Below the pieces are notes generated by a model that was given only the letters and a program-made list of their open reading frames with translations, ran no database searches and was not told the origin of the DNA. Below are positions 1 to 11,048 of a stretch of 64,000 bases of DNA, in pieces. Each line of letters begins with the position of its first letter. The stretch's first letter is position 1. This stretch comes from Pseudomonas entomophila (GTDB lineage: Bacteria; Pseudomonadota; Gammaproteobacteria; Pseudomonadales; Pseudomonadaceae), in contig NZ_CP070982.1 of assembly GCF_018417595.1 (NCBI RefSeq), positions 4,763,001-4,827,000 of the forward strand. Direction: 5' to 3'. A program made the position numbers and the translations under genes.

Positions 1-48
1 CTGATGGGGCCACAAGCGCAGGCCCTGAGCCTGGCCCTGCAGCGCTGA
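1..48 (+). CDS. 3' end of an unidentified gene (partial)
   Basis: The first 48 bases read open in the frame that ends in TGA at 46-48 and encode 15 residues rich in Leu, Ala and Gln. The codons look like neighbouring genes, with G or C in most third positions. This is compatible with the C-terminus of a gene entering from the left, but the stretch is too short to identify and could be chance. Confidence 0.3.
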   Translation: MMGPQAQALSLALQR

Positions 49-265
49 CCAACATCCGTGAATGAGGGCAGACGGCTCGTCAGGTACTCGACCCGGCAGC
101 CTCTGCCCTCCCGCTCCAGTGTAAGAAAACTCAGCACTTGGCCCCCGTACATTCGACGCCCAGCAAAACATCGGCCCTATACGACGGTAGGGCACTGGTT
201 CCATATTTGTTTACCGCCTTCAGATGCTCAACCTGAGCGTCCCATTCATTGACAAGGGACGCCCC

Positions 266-2263
266 ATGAACGACATGGAAATACCCTCCGTGCTGGAAAG
301 CACGTTCGCCCTGGAACAACTCACCCATATCGCCAACGACATGGACGAACATCAGTTCACGCTCCTGTTCAAACCCATCTTTGGCGTCGACGTATCCGAT
401 TCGATCTATCTGGACATCTGGCAGGCACTGCGTGACGGCATGCTCGAAGGGCCCGCCCACGCAGTGGTCGAGCGCGACGAGGCATTTCGCACCGCCCGTT
501 ACGACAACGAGCAAGACACCTTGCTGGTCAACCGCGACGTCATCGAGCAGGCCCTGAACGAGCCGAACACTTCCCCTGGACTGCTACTGGCGTTGATCGG
601 AGGATTCGGTCAATACCTGGCGGATCAGATTCACGCGAAGCGCTTCGCCGCAGGTGAAACCGACTCTCCCGAAGTGGATCCTGAGGATGCCAAGGAAGCC
701 GGCTCGAAATATGCGAGCCTGATGGCATTCCTGGACAGCTCCCCAACAGACGGCATGGTATTCGCCCACTACACCCGCGAGGATCTGTCTGCGCCGCTGG
801 CCCTGGACCTGAGCGATACGCCAGAGCTCGAGGAAATTCTTCCCGAAACCCCTCTCACCATTGAGCCACGCTTCGGCGCAGGCGAAGGCGGCCACGAGAC
901 GATCGAACGCGTTCTCGAAGAGGTCGGCTTCGACGAAACGGAAATCAAGTCCATCTATTTCGGCAACTGGCTGCGCGATCATTCGCAGCTGGTCGACCCC
1001 AAGTTGGTCAGGGCCGAAGATGCGCCGAGGAATTTCCCGAACCAGGTTTCCCGGCGCGCGCTCACCGCCATCGTCGATATCCTGGCGGCCAAGGAATTCC
1101 GTAATCAACACGAAGACGGTGAAGAACAGGGCGACTTCCAGGTATCACCTGAAATCCTCGGTGTCTATAAAGCCTCCGAGCACATCGACAACCCGACCAA
1201 CCACGATGAGTCACCTGTCGACCCGACAGAAATCGATCCAGACTTCGAGATGTCGGTGCTACCAGGCACGGAGCCGACGCAGGTTTACCCCACGACTTCG
1301 ATGAAGGTGTACATCGACAAGCCGGTGCTCCACATGAACTCGAAGATCTGGGAAGCCGCCAGGGAAGGCAAGACCGCCATCGGCATGCGCGCCTTCGGTG
1401 AAGCGCTGCATGTGCTCGAAGACTACTTTGCGCACTCCAACTTCGTGGAGTTGAGCCTGCACAAGCTGGGGCGCACCCAGGTGCTGCCCTGGACGACGGA
1501 AGTCGAATGCAAACATGGCCTGCCGGTGGTCACCGGCCTGTTCTCCGGAACAGACATTCTCGGCAGCCTGGCCGAGCCGCTGGGCAAGGTGCTGTTCCCC
1601 GATAAATACCCTGCCTTCAGGGAGATCACCCCTGGCTACCGCAGTACCTCCGAGCAAATTCTGCTGATTCTGCTCGGCGAACTGGAAAACCCGACCTGGC
1701 TCAAAGCCTTCGAGAAGCTCTTGGCATTGCGCGACCGATATGCCGAAAACCCTCTGTTCCGGTTCGTCCGGCGCGCAACCTGGGCCTTGCTGCTGCCGCT
1801 GAACCTGGTTCGCTATTACGGCCGCGAGCTCTTCCAGGATATATTCCAGTGGCTGGGGGACCGGGTCGGCGAGGAACAGACGAGGTCGGGCATGAATCCC
1901 AACACCGATGCAAGCGTCGACGCCACTCACTCCCAATTGTCCAAGGATCACGACTCACATCCGTTCTACGACCTGGCGATCGAGATGGCGCGTCATGCCG
2001 TCAAGCAGGTTGGCGCAGAAATGTTCAGGTTCTGGAACGGCGAGGTCGATTACCCGCCGGTGGAGCAGGCCAGTGCTTTCATCTGCCACCCCTATGATTC
2101 AAGCTGGCAGGACAGCCTTGTGACCGAGTGGCTGGAACAGCATGAAGACAAGATTGAGGCGGCCAGTGCCTTCGACAGCTTGAAAGAAATCTACGAAACG
2201 CACATCGATACCCTCTTCGAAAAACTCAGGGCATTGGATGTGAACGCGATGCACACGACCTGA
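266..2263 (+). CDS. HET-C family protein (Zn-phospholipase-like fold suspected)
   Basis: A 665-residue protein with no signal peptide. ATG at 266 is preferred over the upstream in-frame start at 224 because AAGGGA sits a few bases before it. Around residues 220-260 there is a GNWLRDHSQ segment. Around residue 380 there is ALHVLEDYFAHSNFVEL, which is characteristic of bacterial members of the HET-C (heterokaryon incompatibility) family. The H-x3-D plus AHS pattern resembles zinc-dependent phospholipase C/P1-nuclease folds, so a metal-dependent hydrolase is plausible but not proven. A later SKDHDSHPFYDLA segment adds further histidines. The gene stands alone with no toxin-immunity partner or secretion gene beside it. 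Family assignment is fairly safe; the function in bacteria is unknown to me. Confidence 0.75.
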   Translation: MNDMEIPSVLESTFALEQLTHIANDMDEHQFTLLFKPIFGVDVSDSIYLDIWQALRDGMLEGPAHAVVERDEAFRTARYDNEQDTLLVNRDVIEQALNEPNTSPGLLLALIGGFGQYLADQIHAKRFAAGETDSPEVDPEDAKEAGSKYASLMAFLDSSPTDGMVFAHYTREDLSAPLALDLSDTPELEEILPETPLTIEPRFGAGEGGHETIERVLEEVGFDETEIKSIYFGNWLRDHSQLVDPKLVRAEDAPRNFPNQVSRRALTAIVDILAAKEFRNQHEDGEEQGDFQVSPEILGVYKASEHIDNPTNHDESPVDPTEIDPDFEMSVLPGTEPTQVYPTTSMKVYIDKPVLHMNSKIWEAAREGKTAIGMRAFGEALHVLEDYFAHSNFVELSLHKLGRTQVLPWTTEVECKHGLPVVTGLFSGTDILGSLAEPLGKVLFPDKYPAFREITPGYRSTSEQILLILLGELENPTWLKAFEKLLALRDRYAENPLFRFVRRATWALLLPLNLVRYYGRELFQDIFQWLGDRVGEEQTRSGMNPNTDASVDATHSQLSKDHDSHPFYDLAIEMARHAVKQVGAEMFRFWNGEVDYPPVEQASAFICHPYDSSWQDSLVTEWLEQHEDKIEAASAFDSLKEIYETHIDTLFEKLRALDVNAMHTT

Positions 2264-2281
2264 CGGCAGGGTGCTGAAAAG

Positions 2282-2311
2282 CGACAGGGTGGGCTTACGC
2301 CCACCCTGTCG
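2282..2311. terminator. Bidirectional hairpin terminator between converging genes
   Basis: A 13-bp perfect inverted repeat (CGACAGGGTGGGC and its complement) encloses a 4-base loop. On the minus strand it is followed by CTTTT, so it most likely ends the purL-side transcript. It also lies just after the HET-C gene. Confidence 0.75.
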
Positions 2312-2337
2312 AGTGCTCACCGGGTAACAGAACGCGC

Positions 2338-2649
2338 TCAGAAATCCAGCAACCGCCAGACTTCGTAAGCCGGCGTCTGGTACGGATGACTCCGCTTGAG
2401 CGCGGCAACGACCTGAGCGATCAAGTCGTCCGCCACCACCAGCTCCACCTTCCACTCCTCGACCACCTCGACCTGACCAGCCTGCCCAATGTACGGCTGG
2501 CTGCCGTCCAATGGGCGGAACTGGCCCTGGCCGAGTACTTGCCAGGCGCAGTGGTCATAGTCGCCGATACGCCCACCGCCAGCGGCGAACACTGCGGCCT
2601 TGACCACCTCGACATGACTGTCGGGAACGAAGAAGGCGAGCTTGTACAC
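2338..2649 (-). CDS. YqfO-family (Nif3/CutA-like) small protein
   Basis: A 103-residue protein. Its start MYKLAFFVPDSHVEVVKAAVFAAGGG and the closing HPYQTPAYEVW segment match the small stand-alone version of the NIF3-associated, CutA1-like alpha/beta domain annotated as YqfO. Such domains form compact oligomers. The biochemical role is not established; metal or small-molecule binding is often suggested. The gene starts two bases past the purL stop on the same strand, so it is probably cotranscribed as the downstream gene. Confidence 0.8.
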   Translation of the reverse strand: MYKLAFFVPDSHVEVVKAAVFAAGGGRIGDYDHCAWQVLGQGQFRPLDGSQPYIGQAGQVEVVEEWKVELVVADDLIAQVVAALKRSHPYQTPAYEVWRLLDF

Positions 2650-2651
2650 CT

Positions 2652-5600
2652 TTAGTTAACCCAGACGCGCGCGTTACGGAACATGCGCATCAGGGCCGCG
2701 TCTTCCTGCCACTCATCCGGGCGCCAGGAGTTCTGCACGGCACGGAACATACGCTCCGGGTGCGGCATCATGATGGTCACGCGGCCGTCGCGGCTGGTGA
2801 GGCCGGTGATCCCGCGCGGCGAGCCGTTCGGGTTGGCTGGATACGCCTCGGTGACCTTGCCATGGTTGTCGACGTAACGCAGTGCGACGCAGCCGGACAG
2901 GTCGGCTTGCAGCAACGCTTCCTCGCTGGCGAACTCGGCATGGCCTTCGCCGTGGGCGATGGCGATCGGCATGCGCGAACCGGCCATGCCCTGCAGGAAG
3001 ATCGAGTTGGACTTCTGCACCTCGACCATGGCCACGCGCGCCTCGAACTGCTCCGAGCGGTTGCGCACGAAGTGCGGCCAGTACTCGGTGCCCGGGATCA
3101 GCTCATGCAGGTTGGACATCATCTGGCAACCGTTGCACACGCCCAGGGCGAAGCTGTCGGTACGCTCGAAGAAGGCCTGGAAAGTGTCGCGGGCACGGGC
3201 GTTGAACAGCGCCGACTTGGCCCAGCCTTCGCCGGCACCCAGCACGTCGCCGTAGGAGAAGCCGCCGCAGGCCACCAGGCCCTTGAACGCTTCGAAGTCG
3301 ACACGGCCAGACAGGATATCGCTCATGTGCACATCGACCGCAGCGAAGCCTGCGCGGTCGAAGGCGGCAGCCATCTCGACCTGGCCATTGACGCCCTGCT
3401 CGCGCAGGATCGCCACTTGCGGGCGCACACCTTTCTTGATGTACGGCGCGGCGATGTCGTCGTTGACGTCGTAGCCGAGCTTGACCGACAGGCCTGGGTT
3501 GTCTTCTTCCAGCAGCGCGTCGAATTCCTGGTCGGCGCAGTCGGCGTTGTCGCGCAGGCGCTGGACCTGGTAACTGGTCTCGGCCCACTGGCGCTGCAGC
3601 AGGCGACGCTCGCCCTTGAACAGTTCTTCGCCTTCGAACTTGACCAGGACTTCACCGTTGTTGATCGGTTGGCCGATCACCGCGACGCAATCCTCGCCCA
3701 GGCCCGCGGCGCTGAACTGCGCCAGTACGTCCGGGGTGGAGTCCTGGCGCACCTGGATCACCGCACCCAGCTCTTCGTTGAAGAGGATGGCGGCAATCTT
3801 TTCGCGCTTGCTGGTCAGGGTGTTCAGTTCCAGCTCCAGGCCGCAGTGGCCGGCAAAGGCCATTTCCAGCACGGTGGTCATCAGGCCGCCGTCGGAACGG
3901 TCGTGGTAGGCCAGCAGGTGGCCGTCGGCGTTCAGCCCCTGGATCACGGCGAAGAAGGCCTTGAGGTCTTCGGCATCGTCGACGTCCGGCGCCTTTGTTG
4001 CCAGCTTGCCGTGGGTCTGGGCGAGGATCGAGGCGCCCATGCGGTTCTGGCCGCGGCCCAGGTCGATCAGGATCAGGTCGGTTTCGCCCTTGTCCATGCG
4101 CAGTTGCGGGGTCAGGGTCTTGCGGATGTCGGTGACCGGGGCGAAGCCGGTGATGATCAGCGACATCGGCGAGGTGACGCTCTTCTCGACGCCCGCTTCG
4201 CTCCACTTGGTTTTCATCGACATCGAGTCTTTGCCGACCGGGATGGTGATGCCCAGCTCAGGGCACAGTTCCATGCCGACGGCCTTGACGGTGTCGTACA
4301 GGCGGGCATCTTCACCCGGGTGACCGGCGGCGGACATCCAGTTGGCCGACAGCTTGATGTCGGACAGCTTGTCGATGCGCGAGGCGGCCAGGTTGGTCAA
4401 GGTTTCGCCGATCGCCATGCGGCCGGAGGCCGGCGCGTCGAGCAGGGCCAGCGGCGTGCGCTCGCCCATGGCCATGGCCTCGCCGGTGTAGACGTCGAAG
4501 CTGGTGGCGGTGACGGCGCAGTCGGCCACCGGTACCTGCCACGGGCCGACCATCTGGTCGCGGGCCACGAGGCCGGTGATTGTGCGGTCGCCGATGGTGA
4601 TCAGGAAGCTCTTGCTGGCCACGGCCGGGTGGCGCAGGACGCGCTCGACCGAGTCCTTGAGCTCCAGGGTGCTTGGGTCGAATTCATCGCCCAGCTCCGC
4701 TTCGCGGGTGACCGAACGGTGCATGCGCGGCGGCTTGCCCAACAGCACGTCCAGCGGCATGTCCACCGGGGTGTTGTCGAAGTGGCTGTCGGTGACGGTC
4801 AGGTGCTTCTCTTCGGTGGCCTCGCCCACGACCGCGAACGGGCAGCGCTCGCGCTCGCAGATGGCCTGGAAACGCTCGAAGTCTTCAGAGCTGACCGCCA
4901 GCACGTAGCGCTCCTGGGATTCGTTGCTCCAGATCTCGTGGGGGGCCATGCCCGGCTCGTCGTTGGGCACGTTGCGCAGTTCGAAGCGACCGCCACGGCC
5001 ACCGTCATTGACCAGCTCCGGGAAGGCGTTGGAGATACCGCCGGCACCGACGTCGTGGATGAAGGCGATCGGGTTCTTGTCACCCAACTGCCAGCAACGG
5101 TCGATGACCTCCTGGCAGCGGCGTTCCATTTCCGGGTTCTCGCGCTGTACCGAGGCGAAGTCCAGGTCGGCGGAGCTGGCGCCGGTGGCCACCGACGAGG
5201 CGGCGCCGCCGCCCAGGCCGATCAGCATGGCCGGGCCGCCGAGCACGATCAGCTTGGCGCCGACGGTGATCTCGCCTTTCTGTACATGGTCTTCACGGAT
5301 GTTGCCCATGCCACCGGCGAGCATGATTGGTTTGTGGTAACCGCGGACTTCTTCACCGTGCGGGGTGTTGATGCCCTGCTCGAAGGTGCGGAAGTAACCG
5401 GTCAGGGCCGGGCGGCCGAATTCGTTGTTGAACGCGGCGCCGCCCAGCGGGCCTTCGATCATGATGTCGAGGGCGTCGACGATACGCTCGGGCTTGCCGT
5501 ACGGCTTCTCCCAAGGCTGCTCGAAGCCTGGGATACGCAGGTTCGAGACGGTGAAGCCAGTCAGGCCGGCTTTTGGCTTGGCGCCACGCCCGGTGGCGCC

Positions 5601-6551
5601 TTCGTCGCGGATCTCGCCGCCGGAGCCGGTGGAGGCGCCGGAGAACGGGGCGATGGCGGTCGGGTGGTTGTGCGTCTCGACCTTCATCAGGATGTGCACC
5701 GGCTCCTGCACCGCGCCGTACTGACGGGTCTCAGGGTTCGGGAAGAAGCGGCCGGCGACGCTACCGACGATGACCGAGGCGTTGTCCTTGTACGCGGACA
5801 GCACGCCTTCGCTGTGCATCTGGTAGGTGTTCTTGATCATGCCGAACAGGCTCTTCTCCTGCGCCTGGCCGTCGATATCCCAGCTGGCGTTGAAGATCTT
5901 GTGGCGGCAGTGCTCGGAGTTGGCCTGGGCGAACATCATCAGCTCGATGTCGTTCGGGTTGCGCTTGAGGCCCTGGAAGGCGTTGACGAGATAGTCGATC
6001 TCGTCTTCGGCCAGGGCCAGGCCCAGGTCGATGTTGGCTTGCGCCAGGGCCGCGCGGCCACCGGCCAGGATGTCCACCGAGGTCATCGGTTTTGGCTGGG
6101 CGTGGCTGAACAGGTCGGCGGCATCTTCCAGCTTGCCCAGCACGCGCTGGGTCATGCGGTCGTGCAGCTCGGTGGCGATGGCTTGAGCGTCGGTTTCACT
6201 GAGGTTGCCGGCAACGTAGTAGGCGATGCCGCGCTCCAGGCGCTGGATCGACTGCAGGCCGCAGTTGTGGGCGATGTCGCTGGCCTTGCTCGCCCAGGGC
6301 GAGATGGTGCCCAGGCGCGGCACCACCAGGAACAGGCGGCCGGTCGGCTCCTGCACCGGCACGCTCGGCCCGTACTTGAGCAGACGGCCCAGCACCTGCT
6401 GCTGGTCGGCGGTCAGCTCGCCGTCAACGTCGGCAAAGTGGGCGAATTCGGCATACAAACCAGTAACAGCGGGGACTTTCTGGCTCAGTTGCTCGAGTAA
6501 TTTACCGTGGCGAAAGGCAGAAAGGGCAGGAGCGCCGCGCAGGATCAACAT
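2652..6551 (-). CDS. purL: Phosphoribosylformylglycinamidine synthase
   Basis: A 1299-residue large-type FGAM synthase. It catalyses the ATP- and glutamine-dependent conversion of FGAR to FGAM, the fourth step of purine synthesis, in the cytoplasm. The N-terminal linker is followed by two AIR-synthase-like halves, including [22 protein letters not shown] and later HDRSDGG. A class I glutaminase domain lies at the C-terminus, with nucleophile Cys1139 in GVCNGCQ and the His1264/Glu1266 pair in HPERMF. The length is normal for proteobacterial PurL and the catalytic residues are intact. A long open frame on the opposite strand is a composition artefact. Confidence 0.98.
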   Translation of the reverse strand: MLILRGAPALSAFRHGKLLEQLSQKVPAVTGLYAEFAHFADVDGELTADQQQVLGRLLKYGPSVPVQEPTGRLFLVVPRLGTISPWASKASDIAHNCGLQSIQRLERGIAYYVAGNLSETDAQAIATELHDRMTQRVLGKLEDAADLFSHAQPKPMTSVDILAGGRAALAQANIDLGLALAEDEIDYLVNAFQGLKRNPNDIELMMFAQANSEHCRHKIFNASWDIDGQAQEKSLFGMIKNTYQMHSEGVLSAYKDNASVIVGSVAGRFFPNPETRQYGAVQEPVHILMKVETHNHPTAIAPFSGASTGSGGEIRDEGATGRGAKPKAGLTGFTVSNLRIPGFEQPWEKPYGKPERIVDALDIMIEGPLGGAAFNNEFGRPALTGYFRTFEQGINTPHGEEVRGYHKPIMLAGGMGNIREDHVQKGEITVGAKLIVLGGPAMLIGLGGGAASSVATGASSADLDFASVQRENPEMERRCQEVIDRCWQLGDKNPIAFIHDVGAGGISNAFPELVNDGGRGGRFELRNVPNDEPGMAPHEIWSNESQERYVLAVSSEDFERFQAICERERCPFAVVGEATEEKHLTVTDSHFDNTPVDMPLDVLLGKPPRMHRSVTREAELGDEFDPSTLELKDSVERVLRHPAVASKSFLITIGDRTITGLVARDQMVGPWQVPVADCAVTATSFDVYTGEAMAMGERTPLALLDAPASGRMAIGETLTNLAASRIDKLSDIKLSANWMSAAGHPGEDARLYDTVKAVGMELCPELGITIPVGKDSMSMKTKWSEAGVEKSVTSPMSLIITGFAPVTDIRKTLTPQLRMDKGETDLILIDLGRGQNRMGASILAQTHGKLATKAPDVDDAEDLKAFFAVIQGLNADGHLLAYHDRSDGGLMTTVLEMAFAGHCGLELELNTLTSKREKIAAILFNEELGAVIQVRQDSTPDVLAQFSAAGLGEDCVAVIGQPINNGEVLVKFEGEELFKGERRLLQRQWAETSYQVQRLRDNADCADQEFDALLEEDNPGLSVKLGYDVNDDIAAPYIKKGVRPQVAILREQGVNGQVEMAAAFDRAGFAAVDVHMSDILSGRVDFEAFKGLVACGGFSYGDVLGAGEGWAKSALFNARARDTFQAFFERTDSFALGVCNGCQMMSNLHELIPGTEYWPHFVRNRSEQFEARVAMVEVQKSNSIFLQGMAGSRMPIAIAHGEGHAEFASEEALLQADLSGCVALRYVDNHGKVTEAYPANPNGSPRGITGLTSRDGRVTIMMPHPERMFRAVQNSWRPDEWQEDAALMRMFRNARVWVN

Positions 6552-6593
6552 CGTCGGGACAGCCTCAGAAAGGGGTGTGCTTAGAGGCCGTGC

Positions 6594-6599
6594 ATTCTA
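6594..6599 (-). promoter_or_regulatory. Possible purL -10 element
   Basis: TAGAAT on the minus strand, about 45 bases upstream of the purL ATG, inside a small AGCCT...AGGCT inverted repeat. No good -35 element sits 17 bases upstream, so this is tentative. Confidence 0.25.
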
Positions 6600-6632
6600 G
6601 CCTAATTCTCAGGCTTTCGGCACCCGCTCTAG

Positions 6633-8276
<1,644 letters not shown>

Positions 8277-8290
8277 CTGCGTCGATGCCT

Positions 8291-8364
8291 TGTAGGAGCG
8301 GCTTCAGCCGCGATCATCCGTAAGGCGCCGCGTTGCCTGCATCGCGGCTGAAGCCGCTCCTACA
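8291..8364. repeat. REP pair (BIME), GGAGCGGCTTCAGCCGCGAT class
   Basis: Two head-to-head copies of the 24-base unit beginning TGTAGGAGCGGC are separated by about 26 bases, between the converging mltF and tadA. Confidence 0.85.
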
Positions 8365-8370
8365 GAGGCG

Positions 8371-8850
8371 CTACGACTTCGCCCGCCGCGCCTTGAAGAA
8401 CTCGCTCAGGATCGCCCCACATTCCTCCGCCAGCACCCCACCCTCGAACATCACCCGATGGTTGAGGAATCCCTGGCTGAAGAACTGCCCCTGGCTCTGC
8501 ACGATACCCGCCTTGGGCTCCAGCGCCCCGTACACCACCCGCGCCACCCGCGAATGGACGATCAGCCCCGCACACATGCTGCACGGTTCCAGCGTCACAT
8601 AAAGCGTGCTGCCCGGTAACCTGTAGTTGCTGGCGGATTTAGCCGCGGCGCGAATCGCCACCATCTCAGCATGTGCGCTGGGGTCGCTGTCGATGATCGG
8701 CCGATTGAAACCCTGGCCGATCACCTGGCCATGCTGCACCAGCACCGCCCCCACCGGCACCTCGCCCAGGGCCGCGCCTTGCGCCGCCAGTTCGAGGGCC
8801 AGGCGCATGAACTCCTGGTCGCGGCTGCGATCGATGATCTGCGGGCGCAT
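8371..8850 (-). CDS. tadA: tRNA-specific adenosine deaminase
   Basis: A 159-residue zinc-dependent deaminase that converts adenosine-34 of the arginine tRNA anticodon to inosine, allowing decoding of CGU/CGC/CGA codons. The motif His60-Ala-Glu62 supplies a zinc ligand and the proton shuttle. Pro89-Cys90-x2-Cys93 (PCSMC) supplies the remaining ligands. The SNYRLPGSTLYVTLEP context is typical of TadA rather than of cytidine deaminases. The ATG overlaps the TGA of the upstream multicopper oxidase by one base (TGATG), so translation is probably coupled. Confidence 0.95.
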   Translation of the reverse strand: MRPQIIDRSRDQEFMRLALELAAQGAALGEVPVGAVLVQHGQVIGQGFNRPIIDSDPSAHAEMVAIRAAAKSASNYRLPGSTLYVTLEPCSMCAGLIVHSRVARVVYGALEPKAGIVQSQGQFFSQGFLNHRVMFEGGVLAEECGAILSEFFKARRAKS

Positions 8851-10232
8851 CAGACCACCGCGATCGCGGCCATCAGGCCGGTTTCCATATGGTCGATGAC
8901 ATGGCAGTGGAACATCCAGGTGCCAGGGTTATCCGCCACCAGCGCCACTTGGGCGCGCTCGTTCTTGCCCAGCAGGTAGGTGTCAGTGAACCAGGGCTCG
9001 ACGATCTTGCGACGATTGGAGGCGATCACCTTGAAACTCATGCCATGCAGGTGGATCGGGTGCTGGTATTGGGTCATGTTCTTCAGTTCGAAGATGTAGC
9101 TCTTGCCCTTCTGCAGCGTGGCGATCGGCCGGTCGGCACAGGTCTTGTCGGTAATATCCCAGGCCTGGCCGTTGATCTGCCACAGGCTTGGCGGCTTACC
9201 ATTGTCGGTGTTCACCGAGACCTTGCCGACCCATTCGAAATTGAAGTTGAGCTTCTCGGCGTTTTCCAGGTCTGGCTCGGCCACCGGGTTGGCCGGCAAG
9301 GCCTTCGGCCAGTCGCCCGGTGCCTCGCTGCTGGCCACCGAACGCAGGGTGCCCAGGCGCACGAAACCATCACGCAGGGAGACTTCCTCACCCGCCTGGG
9401 GAATGCGAATGGCCAGGCAGATGCGCATGCCCGGGCCGAGCCAGTACTCGTCCTCCAGCGGGCGCGGGGTGATCGGGTTGCCGTCGAGGGCGTAGATCAT
9501 CGCCTCGCAGTTGCCCTTGAGGTTGAGCCGGTAGGTCCAGGTGTTGTCCAGGTTCAGCAGACGCACCCGCACCACTTGCCCCGCCGGCAGCTCGGTGACC
9601 GAGTCGGCCTGGCCGTTGATGGTGATCAGTCGCCCGGCCGTGCCGTTGCGCGCTGCCTCGCGGGGTACGCTGAAAGGCATCCAGGCGCCCTGCTCGTCCA
9701 CATGCCAGTTCTTCAGGCTCAAGGTGCGCTCATGCTTGAAGCCGGTCGGTTCGCGCTCCTCGACGATCAGCGGGCCGACCAGGCCGCGGCCCAGCTCCTC
9801 GGAGCTGCTGACATGCGGGTGGTACCAATAGCTGCCGGCGTCCGGCACCTTGAACTTGTAGTCGAAGTATTCGCCCGGCTTGACCGGCAACTGCGAGACA
9901 TAGGGCACGCCGTCCATTTCCAGCGGCAGGCGGATGCCATGCCAGTGGATGGTGGTTTCCACCGGCAGGTGGTTGATGAAGCGCACCCGCAGCCAGGTGC
10001 CCTGGCGCACGCGCAACTCGGTGCCCGGCGCAGACGGGCCAAAGGCCCAGGCCTCGGTCTTGAAGCCCGGCACCAGCTCGACGTCCAGCGGTGCGGCGAT
10101 CAGTTCGTAGTCGTGCCCGGCGTTGTCGTCCTCGACCTTGCCCAGCCAGTAGCGCGCCGCGCCGCCGGCGCCCAGGCCTACCACCACGAGGCCGGTCAGG
10201 CCCTTGAGCATTTGTCGACGGGAAAAGGACAT
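8850..10232 (-). CDS. cumA: Multicopper oxidase, CumA-like
   Basis: A 460-residue three-domain multicopper oxidase. The N-terminus SRRQMLKGLTGLVVVGLGAGG is a twin-arginine-type signal, so a folded, copper-loaded enzyme is probably exported to the periplasm. Copper-binding motifs are His96-Trp-His98, His138-Pro-His140, HPIHLHGMSF, and HCHVIDHMETGLM at the extreme C-terminus. It resembles the cumA product first linked to Mn(II) oxidation in P. putida GB-1, although my recollection is that later work questioned its necessity there. The substrate here is unknown. The gene is the first of a two-gene unit with tadA. Confidence 0.88.
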   Translation of the reverse strand: MSFSRRQMLKGLTGLVVVGLGAGGAARYWLGKVEDDNAGHDYELIAAPLDVELVPGFKTEAWAFGPSAPGTELRVRQGTWLRVRFINHLPVETTIHWHGIRLPLEMDGVPYVSQLPVKPGEYFDYKFKVPDAGSYWYHPHVSSSEELGRGLVGPLIVEEREPTGFKHERTLSLKNWHVDEQGAWMPFSVPREAARNGTAGRLITINGQADSVTELPAGQVVRVRLLNLDNTWTYRLNLKGNCEAMIYALDGNPITPRPLEDEYWLGPGMRICLAIRIPQAGEEVSLRDGFVRLGTLRSVASSEAPGDWPKALPANPVAEPDLENAEKLNFNFEWVGKVSVNTDNGKPPSLWQINGQAWDITDKTCADRPIATLQKGKSYIFELKNMTQYQHPIHLHGMSFKVIASNRRKIVEPWFTDTYLLGKNERAQVALVADNPGTWMFHCHVIDHMETGLMAAIAVV

Positions 10233-10381
10233 CGGTGCGGGTACCTCATTCTGCGCAATCAGTCTGCCAGCGGGCCTGGCAATGAAGGGCGAATACGATA
10301 CACCTGCATTTGCGAAATATTAAGTGAAGTCTTGTCGCAGGATTGTCATTGCCGGAGCCGTGTGGCGCCAAACCTGCAGGA

Positions 10382-10418
10382 GCCGGCTTTGCCGGCGAAT
10401 ACCGGCAAAGCCGGTGCC
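10382..10418. repeat. REP-like pair, GCCGGCTTTGCCGGC class
   Basis: Two oppositely oriented copies of GCCGGCTTTGCCGG are separated by about 6 bases, between the multicopper oxidase and the OsmC-like gene. I see nothing else beyond presumptive promoters in the 10233-10525 gap. Confidence 0.65.
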
Positions 10419-10525
10419 AAGGAACGCGGTCTCGGCTGCAAGCGGTATTGCAGTTCGCCCAGGGAACAGGGAAAGTCCGAATGCTGGCAAGTTCACGCCT
10501 GCCCAGACAATCGAACGGGGGATAC

Positions 10526-10999
10526 ATGAAGGAACATCAGTACGCCGTCACCGTGAACTGGACCGGAAACACCGGCTCCGGCACTTCCAGCTACACCACC
10601 TACCAACGCAACTTCGATGTCCAGGCACCGGGCAAACCAACACTTTCCGGCTCGGCCGACCCGGCGTTTCGGGGTGACCCTGCCCGCTGGACCCCCGAAG
10701 ACATGCTGCTGGCCTCCCTGTCGGCCTGCCACAAGCTCTGGTACCTGCACCTGTGCGCGGTGAACGGCGTGCAGGTCCTGGCGTACGTCGACCACCCCGA
10801 GGGGCGCATGCTCGAGGGAAATGCCGAGCACAAGGGGCGCTTCATCGATGTCCTGCTGCGCCCGCAGGTGCTCGTAAGCCCGGATTCGGACAGGCAACTG
10901 GCCCTGCGCCTGCATGACGATGCCCACCACGAATGCTTCATCGCCAACTCGGTGAACTTCCCGGTCCGCTGCGAGGCAGTGATCCAGCGCAAGGCCTGA
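10526..10999 (+). CDS. OsmC-family peroxiredoxin-like protein
   Basis: A 157-residue OsmC/Ohr-family protein, a class of thiol-dependent hydroperoxide reductases. Two conserved cysteine environments are visible: LLASLSACHKLWYL (the peroxidatic-type Cys) and HHECFIANSVNFPV (the resolving-type Cys). ATG 10526 is chosen because a GGGGG-containing ribosome site sits just before it and the protein then begins like its family (MKEHQYAVTVNWTGN). Upstream in-frame starts would run through the REP element. The physiological peroxide is unknown. Confidence 0.88.
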   Translation: MKEHQYAVTVNWTGNTGSGTSSYTTYQRNFDVQAPGKPTLSGSADPAFRGDPARWTPEDMLLASLSACHKLWYLHLCAVNGVQVLAYVDHPEGRMLEGNAEHKGRFIDVLLRPQVLVSPDSDRQLALRLHDDAHHECFIANSVNFPVRCEAVIQRKA

Positions 11000-11014
11000 G
11001 CCCGCCCGGATACG

Positions 11015-11040
11015 ACAAGGGCGCCTTGCGGCGCCCTTGT
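11015..11040. terminator. Hairpin between converging OsmC-like gene and guaA
   Basis: ACAAGGGCGCC and its complement form an 11-bp stem with loop TTGC. There is no U-tract on either side, so it may act bidirectionally with help or simply protect 3' ends. Confidence 0.55.
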
Positions 11041-11048
11041 GGCTCAAC

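Noticed and set aside
2760..6500. 1246-codon open frame antisense to purL
   Set aside because: It mirrors purL codon structure in a high-GC genome, has a low-complexity Val/Gly/Gln/His-rich translation and no recognisable domain. purL itself is certain.
8291..8364. Inverted repeats considered as insertion-sequence ends or CRISPR units
   Set aside because: They are short paired palindromes in intergenic spaces, with no transposase, target duplications or regular spacers. They are typical REP/BIME elements.
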